From Spirosoma arboris (GTDB lineage: Bacteria; Bacteroidota; Bacteroidia; Cytophagales; Spirosomataceae), in assembly GCF_009754945.1 (NCBI RefSeq), contig NZ_WPIN01000020.1:62001-126000 (forward strand): a stretch of 64,000 nucleotides of DNA. The letters run 5' to 3'. The notes under the pieces are model-generated. The model saw only the letters and a program-made list of their open reading frames with translations, searched no databases and was not told where the DNA came from. The translations under genes and the position numbers were made by a program. Below are positions 58,750 through 64,000 of the stretch, in pieces; positions within the stretch are counted from its first letter, which is position 1, and the number at the start of each line of letters is the position of its first letter.

Positions 58750-59592
58750 TTATACGGCAGTAGGATTATCAAATACTTCTACTTTTTTCATTTGCAACGT
58801 TTGGAGTGGCACCACTGTAGTTGTTGACCCTGTGCGGAGTGTAAGCGATAAATTATCCACTTTTATGATTTCGCCCTTTGCATCATCGACCTGAATAATC
58901 TGGCCTTCTCTATACTTGTTTTTTGTATAGAATGATGACAGGATATTGGCCATCAAATCGCGTGAGGCAATTCCATAACCTATAGCAAAAGCGAAGATGA
59001 CTCCTCCAATAATAAGATTAAAGCTCGATTCAAGTAGCTCTGTATTGATACCTGCCTGCCCCAGCGCACTAATAACTGTAATGACTAAAAAGAAGACAAA
59101 TACAATCATACTGAGCAGTCGACCTGAAGCAATATTAAAGGATTGACATACACTTACAACAGCTCCTCTTAACGTATCGGCTAACAAAACACCAACTTGT
59201 AGCATAATAGCTGCTGCAATCAGTTTAGGGATAAAATTGATCAACGAGGCAACCATCTCGGTGATTGCAGCTACGCCTAATTTCTCGGTAGCGGCTTTAA
59301 TGAAAACCAACAGAATGAAGTAATAAAGAACTTTCGCGATGATTTCGCTCAGTTTGATTTCAGTTTTTAACTGTTTAATAATACTGATTTCGTTCAGGCG
59401 ATTACCAATTTTATCAAAGCCAACTTTCCCAAGTACCCGGAGTACAATGAACGATACTAATCTGGCAAAGCCAATTCCAATTAACATAATGATTATTGCC
59501 CCGAGTAAGCGTGGAACGAACTCGACGAATTGGTCAATCAGGGTTTGAAATGTATTCCGTAAAACATCAGTCAATGCAGGAAGTTCTTTCAT
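58750..59592 (-). CDS. mechanosensitive ion channel-like membrane protein (conserved TM helix type)
   Basis: A 280-residue inner-membrane protein with about five helices. LLGAIIIMLIGIGFARLVSFIVLR and KLIAAAIMLQVGVLLADTLRG are the conserved TM helix (PF05552-type) repeats. It ends with an MscS-like beta domain (REGQIIQVDDAKGEIIKVDN and RTGSTTTVVPLQTL). It may be a small-conductance channel or a relative. Its ATG overlaps the stop of a 67-codon gene (ATGA), which in turn is 8 bp after the sigma factor gene, so all three are likely one operon. Confidence 0.85.
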   Translation of the reverse strand: MKELPALTDVLRNTFQTLIDQFVEFVPRLLGAIIIMLIGIGFARLVSFIVLRVLGKVGFDKIGNRLNEISIIKQLKTEIKLSEIIAKVLYYFILLVFIKAATEKLGVAAITEMVASLINFIPKLIAAAIMLQVGVLLADTLRGAVVSVCQSFNIASGRLLSMIVFVFFLVITVISALGQAGINTELLESSFNLIIGGVIFAFAIGYGIASRDLMANILSSFYTKNKYREGQIIQVDDAKGEIIKVDNLSLTLRTGSTTTVVPLQTLQMKKVEVFDNPTAV

Positions 59593-59792
59593 AAAGGGGG
59601 TGTTGTATTATCAGAAGTTACGTAAGGTGGGTTAACAATAGCAGAAGCCAGATCGAATAAGTCGCCGATGTAGAGATCTATAATTGTTATAACATTTCGA
59701 ATCAAATCAATTTCTGAAACTAATTCTGTTTTCAGATTCGGTGGACAAATAGCGTCCGACTCAAGTTCTTTAAAAGGATTTGTGTTTTCCAT
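59589..59792 (-). CDS. 67-residue protein between sigma factor and channel gene
   Basis: A small acidic protein (NPFKELESDAI, CPPNLKTELVSEIDLIRNVI, IDLYIGDLFDLASAIVNP). No signal peptide or TM helix is seen; it looks like a helical single-domain protein. The start ATG at 59792 is 8 bp after the sigma stop and its stop overlaps the next ATG, which supports a real coding gene despite its length. It could be a partner of the sigma factor, but no anti-sigma motif is recognisable. Confidence 0.65.
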   Translation of the reverse strand: MENTNPFKELESDAICPPNLKTELVSEIDLIRNVITIIDLYIGDLFDLASAIVNPPYVTSDNTTPPL

Positions 59793-59799
59793 AGTTTGG

Positions 59800-60405
59800 T
59801 TAACGAAAAGGCCAGCGAATAGATAATACCATTTTAATAGCCAGTAATAGCCAAAATACAACTCCTTCGAGGTAGTGTTTACGAAGTTTATCCCGAGACC
59901 GTTTAAGGCGCATCTTGACGGCGCTCTCCGTAATCCCATTTATGTTAGCAATATCTCGAATGCTAATATCATCCTGATACTTCATGAGGAGCATAGCCTG
60001 CTCATCGGGTGGAAGTTGATGTAGCGCATGCTCAAGTTGACGCGCTTCCATCTCCGCCAATTCAGCTAAACCATCATCTGCACCTACATCTAACCGCTCC
60101 CAACCATCGTCCATATAGACTTCCCGACGCAGGTTATGTGATCGAAGTTGATCCGTGCAGTAATTATAAGTAATTGAATATAACCAAGTTGAAAATTTAG
60201 ACTGTTCCCTGAACCCACTGAGTTTAACGACTAATTTCAAAAATATATCATGAGTCAGGTCTTCTGCCCGAGTCGGATCTTTTGTAAATGACAAACATTT
60301 CCTGTATACTTTATCACAGTAACGTTCATACAATCGCTCAAAATAGACGTTCCGCTGTGTTTCGACATATTGCCGAACCAACTCCTCGTCCGAAAAATGT
60401 TCCAT
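59800..60405 (-). CDS. ECF-type RNA polymerase sigma factor with hydrophobic tail
   Basis: A 201-residue sigma-70 family protein of the ECF group. Region 2 is FERLYERYCDKVYRKCLSFT and AEDLTHDIFLKLVVKL plus KFSTWLYSITYNYCTDQLRS; region 4 is LHQLPPDEQAMLLMKYQDD and ITESAVKMRLKRSRDKLRKH. After region 4 the protein continues with VVFWLLLAIKMVLSI, a membrane-like helix unusual for a sigma factor. This may tie the factor to the membrane. No anti-sigma gene is recognised; a 67-residue protein and a channel-like protein follow. Confidence 0.88.
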   Translation of the reverse strand: MEHFSDEELVRQYVETQRNVYFERLYERYCDKVYRKCLSFTKDPTRAEDLTHDIFLKLVVKLSGFREQSKFSTWLYSITYNYCTDQLRSHNLRREVYMDDGWERLDVGADDGLAELAEMEARQLEHALHQLPPDEQAMLLMKYQDDISIRDIANINGITESAVKMRLKRSRDKLRKHYLEGVVFWLLLAIKMVLSIRWPFR

Positions 60406-60862
60406 TTTATACGGTGGTGGCTGTTAAGACCTGAAAGTTTAATAAAAGTAACTACCCCTAGAGACCAATATTAGGGAAAAGCTCGGTTACATATTAAATA
60501 AAGCAAAAGCTTCGCCAAACAGACGAACTCTACTTTAATTAGGTATGGTTTTCATCATTTTGGGCTGATTATCAACTACAAACAATTTAGATAGTAAGAC
60601 CCAAATGTATTCTAATTGCAGTGACAAAACCTACTATACAATTACTTAAATCTCATTTTTTAAAGCATTTTTAACCTATGAAGCCCAATTTGATACTTAT
60701 CAAATACTGACATTAGTTTTATAGCAGATGCTATTAAAATCATAGAAATCTAATTAAACTTGATCCATGTTTAATTTTAAGTGTGCTAATAAATATCACG
60801 GGTTACAAAAATATAATGAGAATAACATTGAGTAATTGATGGGTAAATCGGTATATGGTATA
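60406..60862. other. AT-rich region upstream of the sigma factor; no gene seen
   Basis: About 460 bp with no ORF of note. On the minus strand TATTTTTG (60813-60806) and TACATTTG (60609-60602) fit the -7 consensus and could promote the sigma gene, but AT richness makes chance matches likely. Confidence 0.35.
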
Positions 60863-60900
60863 AATGAAAATACCCAGCTATTCAGCTGGGTATTTTCATT
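60863..60900. terminator. terminator of tsf
   Basis: AATGAAAATACCCAGCT (60863-60879) and AGCTGGGTATTTTCATT (60884-60900) form a perfect 17-bp stem with a 4-nt loop just after the tsf stop; T-rich on both strands. Confidence 0.93.
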
Positions 60901-60917
60901 TATATTCCTTCAAATGA

Positions 60918-61751
60918 TTAGCCAATAGCTACCCGTTTGAAAGCTGATACTGTTAAACCTTTGCTGGTTTTTTCTAACAGTTGCGCGATCGTCACCGAGC
61001 TATCTTTCACAAATTCCTGATTGAGCAGTGTATTGTCCTTGTAGAACTTGTTTAGCTTACCCATTGCAATCCGTTCGAGCATGGCTTCAGGTTTACCTTC
61101 CTGGCGAGCCTGTTCTTTGCCAATTTCGATTTCGCGTTCTACAACAGTAGCATCAACACCGTCCTTGTCCAAAGCAATGGGTTTCATAGCCGCAATCTGC
61201 ATGGCAATATCCTTCCCAACTTCAGTAACGTCGGTGCCATTTGTATTGTTGAGGGCAACTAATACGCCAAGCTTACCATTTGAGTGGATGTACGAAACAA
61301 CTTTATCTGCTGAAACAATTTCATACGAGGCCACGTCAATTTTCTCCCCGATTTTACCCATCAGATCCGTGATATGATCCTGTAATGAGCGACCATCTGC
61401 CTGAGGAGTAGCCAGCAATGCGGCCTTATCGGCAGCATCTGTTGAAACGGCGGTGCTCATAACAGCCATTGCCAGGTTTTGGAAATCGGCGACTTTTGAT
61501 ACCGGTTCTGTTTCGCAGGCTAATGCAATTACTTTGCCTGATGTGCCATCAGGACTAACATGGGCTAAAACAATACCTTCGGCTGTTGTATTATCAGCCC
61601 GCTTATCAGCTATTTTCTGACCTTGCTTACGCAGGATTTCTTTTGCTTTTTCAAAATCGCCATCGGCTTCGGTAAGGGCCTTTTTGCAGTCCATCATACC
61701 GGCTCCGGTCTCTTGCCGAAGTTTGTTTACGTCAGCAGCAGTGATTGCCAT
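60918..61751 (-). CDS. tsf: translation elongation factor Ts
   Basis: Exchanges nucleotide on EF-Tu. The 277-residue protein begins with the UBA-like domain VNKLRQETGAGMMDCKKALTEA, followed by DGDFEKAKEILRKQGQ and the Ts core: ACETEPVSKVADFQ, SYIHSNGKLGVLV and DIAMQIAAMKPI. The length and motif order are standard. It follows rpsB in the usual order rpsB-tsf. Confidence 0.97.
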   Translation of the reverse strand: MAITAADVNKLRQETGAGMMDCKKALTEADGDFEKAKEILRKQGQKIADKRADNTTAEGIVLAHVSPDGTSGKVIALACETEPVSKVADFQNLAMAVMSTAVSTDAADKAALLATPQADGRSLQDHITDLMGKIGEKIDVASYEIVSADKVVSYIHSNGKLGVLVALNNTNGTDVTEVGKDIAMQIAAMKPIALDKDGVDATVVEREIEIGKEQARQEGKPEAMLERIAMGKLNKFYKDNTLLNQEFVKDSSVTIAQLLEKTSKGLTVSAFKRVAIG

Positions 61752-61820
61752 AATAAAAGGGTGTTTATGTAATTAAACGCCAAAAAAAAATTGGGTATAG
61801 TAAATTATAGTCTGAAATGG

Positions 61821-61851
61821 AATAGCCCATAGCGGCTGGCTACGGGCTATT
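61821..61851. terminator. stem-loop between rpsB and tsf
   Basis: AATAGCCCATA (61821-61831) and TACGGGCTATT (61841-61851) pair at 10 of 11 positions (one wobble), with a T tract on the plus strand. It could attenuate transcription between rpsB and tsf on the minus strand. Confidence 0.5.
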
Positions 61852-61880
61852 TTTGAGTTATAAAACGATCCGCCGTAGCG

Positions 61881-61955
61881 GTTGTATAGTTACAGTGTTA
61901 TGAAGTAGTAGTTAGTCTGAACCTTGATAACTCCATAACCATCTAACTCTATAAC
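61881..61955. repeat. imperfect inverted repeat after rpsB
   Basis: A plus-strand block GTTGTATAGTTACAGTGTTA (61881-) partly complements the segment ending in CTATAACTCAT (to about 61960). It is diverged from a perfect palindrome and lies right after the rpsB stop. Confidence 0.5.
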
Positions 61956-61959
61956 TCAT

Positions 61960-62793
61960 TTATGCTTCCTGCTCATCGTCAGCCACGGCAACTGGTGCGG
62001 CTTCTGCTTCAGGTTGAGTTGCGCCTTCGGCACGAGCCTGAGCCAGGTCTTCGTTCCGCTTAGCTTCTTCTTCTTCCTGAACGCGTTGGTCGTCTTTGTC
62101 CTGTTTCCGCTCCATCAGGCCTTCTTCAATGGCCTTACCAATGGCAAGTGTAATCAGAGCAATTGACTTATAAGCATCATCATTGGCCGGAATTGCGAAC
62201 TCTACGTCTTCTGGGTTCGAGTTCGTATCGCACATAGCAAATACGGGGATACCCAGGCGATGTGCTTCGGCAACAGCAATGTGTTCACGCTTAACGTCAA
62301 CCACAAATAGAGCGGCTGGTAAACGAGTCAGGTCAGCAATACCACCCAATACGCGTTCCAGTTTCTCTTTATCGCGGGTGCGAGTCAAACGCTCACGCTT
62401 GGCAATACTCTTGACGGTCTCCTCGTCTTTCAGCATTTTGTCCAGCGTTTGCATTTTCTTCAGCGACTTACGAATTGTAGCGAAGTTCGTTAACATACCG
62501 CCCTGCCAGCGATCTGTAACGTAAGGCATTTTCAGGCGACGTGCTTCTTCCGAAACGATTTCCTGGGCCTGTTTCTTTGTAGCTACAAACATTACTTTCC
62601 GGCCCGAACGTACAATGCCTTTAATTGCATTGCAGGCTTCGTCAAGCGCAGCAACTGTTTTATTGAGGTCAATAATATGGATACCGTTCTTCTCCATGAA
62701 AATATATGGAGCCATCCGGGGATCCCACTTACGCGTAAGGTGGCCAAAGTGCACACCAGCGTCTAATAGATCTTTATATTCGATTTGTGCCAT
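61960..62793 (-). CDS. rpsB: 30S ribosomal protein S2
   Basis: The ribosomal protein has LLDAGVHFGHLTRKWDPRM at the N-terminus and VDVKREHIAVAEAHRLGIPVFAMCDTNSNPE later, both classical S2 signatures. It is 277 residues; the C-terminal extension is acidic and alanine/glutamate rich (AEGATQPEAEAAPVA). I chose ATG at 62793 (MAQIEYKDLL); the longer frame has 19 extra unrelated residues. tsf follows. Confidence 0.97.
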   Translation of the reverse strand: MAQIEYKDLLDAGVHFGHLTRKWDPRMAPYIFMEKNGIHIIDLNKTVAALDEACNAIKGIVRSGRKVMFVATKKQAQEIVSEEARRLKMPYVTDRWQGGMLTNFATIRKSLKKMQTLDKMLKDEETVKSIAKRERLTRTRDKEKLERVLGGIADLTRLPAALFVVDVKREHIAVAEAHRLGIPVFAMCDTNSNPEDVEFAIPANDDAYKSIALITLAIGKAIEEGLMERKQDKDDQRVQEEEEAKRNEDLAQARAEGATQPEAEAAPVAVADDEQEA

Positions 62794-62873
62794 TTTCGTA
62801 TTGAAAAATGAATGTTGTAAAAAATACGCAGCACCACCCGTCGGCATCATCTAAGGGCAGTCTGGACAAATGA

Positions 62874-62939
62874 GTAGTAAGTGGTAAGTTGTCAAGCCGT
62901 AAGTAACAATACCTACCACCGCAACTTGTTAACTTACTA
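62874..62939. repeat. imperfect inverted repeat between rpsI and rpsB
   Basis: AGTAGTAAGTGGTAAGTTG (about 62873-62891) pairs with CAACTTGTTAACTTACTAACT (about 62921-62941) with several mismatches. The words resemble the arms at 3125, a third relationship among the palindromes. Confidence 0.6.
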
Positions 62940-62945
62940 ACTGAA

Positions 62946-63332
62946 TTAACGTTTCGAGAACTGGAACCGGCGACGGGCTTTTTTCCGACCTGGTTTCTTC
63001 CGTTCAACCATACGTGAATCCCGTGTCAGGAAGCCTTCTTTCTTGAGGGCTGGACGGAATTCAGCGTTCAGTTCGACTAACGCACGAGCAATCGCCATGC
63101 GGGTAGCTTCGGCCTGACCAGCCACACCACCACCACGAACGTTTACTTTTACGTCGTAGCCACCTACACCGTTAACGGTTGCAAATGGTTGGTTCAAAAT
63201 GATTTGCAGGACTTCGGTAGGGAAATATTGTTTGTAATCTTTCCCGTTTACCGAGATGGCTCCGCTGCCCGCCGACATATAAATGCGGGAGATGGCAGTT
63301 TTACGGCGGCCAATGGTATTAATACGATCCAT
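62946..63332 (-). CDS. rpsI: 30S ribosomal protein S9
   Basis: A 128-residue protein with GRRKTAISRIYM near the start, VRGGGVAGQAEATRMAIARALV in the middle and the basic end RKKPGRKKARRRFQFSKR that reaches the tRNA in the P site. The final SKR is the conserved tail. It follows rplM by 6 bp. Confidence 0.98.
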   Translation of the reverse strand: MDRINTIGRRKTAISRIYMSAGSGAISVNGKDYKQYFPTEVLQIILNQPFATVNGVGGYDVKVNVRGGGVAGQAEATRMAIARALVELNAEFRPALKKEGFLTRDSRMVERKKPGRKKARRRFQFSKR

Positions 63333-63338
63333 TATGAC

Positions 63339-63782
63339 TTAGAATTTAACTGCTGTTGGTTGCTGAGCCTCGTGCGGGTGTTGGCCACCAGCATAAACGT
63401 ACAGGTTGGTGTACAACCGACGACCAAGCCGGTTTTTCGGTAACATACCTTTTACAGCATGCTCGATGATGCGCTCGGGATGTTTTTCGAGCAGCAACCG
63501 GGGCGTTGCGAACCGTTGACCGCCGGGGTAACCCGTGTGGCGAACGTAAATTTTGTCGGTCATCTTAGCACCCGTCAGGCGCACCTTATCGGCGTTGATG
63601 ACAATCACGTTATCTCCGCAGTCAACGTGTGGAGTGAAGTTGGTTTTGTGTTTGCCGCGAATCAGGCGTGCGATTTGGCTGGCCAGCCGACCGAGCACTT
63701 CACCCTGAGCGTCAACCACAACCCAATCCTTCTGCACCGTTTCTTTGTTGGCAGAGATGGTTTTGTAACTGAGCGTATTCAC
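63339..63782 (-). CDS. rplM: 50S ribosomal protein L13
   Basis: A 147-residue protein: WVVVDAQGEVLGRLASQIA, GDNVIVINADKVRLTG and GMLPKNRLGRRLYTNLYVYAG are the L13 signatures. The start is GTG at 63782. It is the first gene of the pair rplM-rpsI, the usual order, with a strong promoter just upstream. Confidence 0.98.
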   Translation of the reverse strand: MNTLSYKTISANKETVQKDWVVVDAQGEVLGRLASQIARLIRGKHKTNFTPHVDCGDNVIVINADKVRLTGAKMTDKIYVRHTGYPGGQRFATPRLLLEKHPERIIEHAVKGMLPKNRLGRRLYTNLYVYAGGQHPHEAQQPTAVKF

Positions 63783-63836
63783 TGTTATGGAGACTAATTG
63801 TTTGATTTATAATTGCTTACCCACAAAAAATATGGG

Positions 63837-63852
63837 CCCGTTCTGAAACGGG
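63837..63852 (-). promoter_or_regulatory. hairpin at the 5' end of the rplM transcript
   Basis: CCCGTT/AACGGG (63852-63847 and 63842-63837 on the minus strand) forms a 6-bp stem with a CAG-type loop, immediately after the -7 box and followed by CCCATATTTTTTG. It may be the mraY terminator, or a leader element that regulates rplM-rpsI. Confidence 0.5.
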
Positions 63853-63856
63853 AGTG

Positions 63857-63887
63857 CAAATATAGGTGGTATGAGTCTGAAAAACAA
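63857..63887 (-). promoter_or_regulatory. promoter of rplM-rpsI
   Basis: Minus-strand TATATTTG (63864-63857) fits TAnnTTTG exactly. TTG at 63887-63885 lies 20 bp upstream. It is the best-spaced Bacteroidota promoter in the window. Confidence 0.7.
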
Positions 63888-63905
63888 GGGTATGCAAAGA
63901 ATTCC

Positions 63906-64000
63906 TTATCGCAGCTTTAGCGTTACCAATGCCAGAACGGCCAGCATGATACCGACAATCCAGAAACGCGTTACGAGTTTGGCTTCGTGATAGCCTTTCT
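63906..64000 (-). CDS. mraY: phospho-N-acetylmuramoyl-pentapeptide transferase (C-terminal fragment)
   Basis: Only the last 30 codons are inside the window: KGYHEAKLVTRFWIVGI followed by MLAVLALVTLKLR and TAA at 63908-63906. The sequence matches the C-terminal end of MraY (K/Q-G-x-x-E-x-x-I/V-x-x-RFWI..., TLKLR), which forms lipid I at the membrane. The protein continues to the right of the window. Its stop is upstream of the rplM promoter. In other Bacteroidota mraY is directly upstream of murD, so its position here implies an insertion between the two halves of the dcw cluster. Confidence 0.82.
   Translation of the reverse strand, partial: KGYHEAKLVTRFWIVGIMLAVLALVTLKLR

Noticed and set aside
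60602..60813. Two minus-strand TAnnTTTG boxes as sigma factor promoters
   Set aside because: They are 200-400 bp from the gene, have no good -33 element and the region is very AT-rich, so chance matches are likely; mentioned only in the gap description.

Overview
The window looks like housekeeping chromosome of a Bacteroidota bacterium of the order Cytophagales, most like Spirosoma or a close relative. This rests on gene content (DUF3078, tandem DUF418 proteins, PVC-type CxxCH heme protein, YtxJ-type bacillithiol protein, methylmalonyl-CoA epimerase, M1/M28 exported peptidases), on promoters of the Bacteroidota type (TAnnTTTG at -7), and on several GTG/TTG starts without clear Shine-Dalgarno sequences. 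The genus is inferred from recall; no search was run.

Layout. 0-8.4 kb: 4'-phosphopantetheinyl transferase, WD40 protein, DivIVA-domain protein, folB, ytxJ, a small conserved protein, waaA (Kdo transferase), rsgA, a CBS-domain cysteine/cystathionine synthase and a small secreted protein. 8.5-10.4 kb: the one clearly accessory island, an OLD-like ABC ATPase overlapping by 4 bp a separate TOPRIM-like protein, next to a repeated palindrome. This is the best candidate for an uncharacterised (probably defence) system. 10.4-24.4 kb: M1 peptidase, methylmalonyl-CoA epimerase, A-type Fe-S carrier, thioesterase, MetE-core methyltransferase, GNAT, SDR, Gfo/Idh/MocA oxidoreductase, the NAD salvage pair pnuC-nadR, a lone CBM48 protein, a TIM-barrel isomerase, a 1035-residue heme protein and a GlsB-type membrane protein. 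24.5-41.3 kb: a GT35 phosphorylase homologue lacking the PLP lysine, M28 and M1 peptidases, a thioredoxin-fold protein without CxxC, an isolated nuoC, DinB, D-aminoacylase, MFS transporter, trehalase, two envelope proteins, glpD. 41.6-43.4 kb: hicB, a frameshifted hicA, then ffh. 43.5-48.2 kb: two DUF418 proteins, a divergent YrdC/Sua5-like protein, an AlkD-like protein.

48.2-57.2 kb is the division and cell wall (dcw) cluster read on the minus strand: murD-ftsW-murG-murC-ftsQ-ftsA-ftsZ. mraY, normally directly upstream of murD, is instead found at the right edge (63.9 kb). Between mraY and murD lie rplM-rpsI-rpsB-tsf, an ECF sigma factor with its small partner and a channel-like protein, a DUF3078 protein and mscL. 

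A second theme is structural. At least a dozen gene ends carry long, nearly perfect inverted repeats, many built from short tandem words and each with its own sequence. Two sequence families recur at distant loci. In waaA, murG and murD one arm runs into the coding sequence and encodes the last residues of the protein. They occur between convergent genes and between genes of apparent operons, so they may be terminators, processing sites or a mobile/expanding palindrome family. No rRNA, tRNA, CRISPR array, insertion sequence or prophage was recognised.
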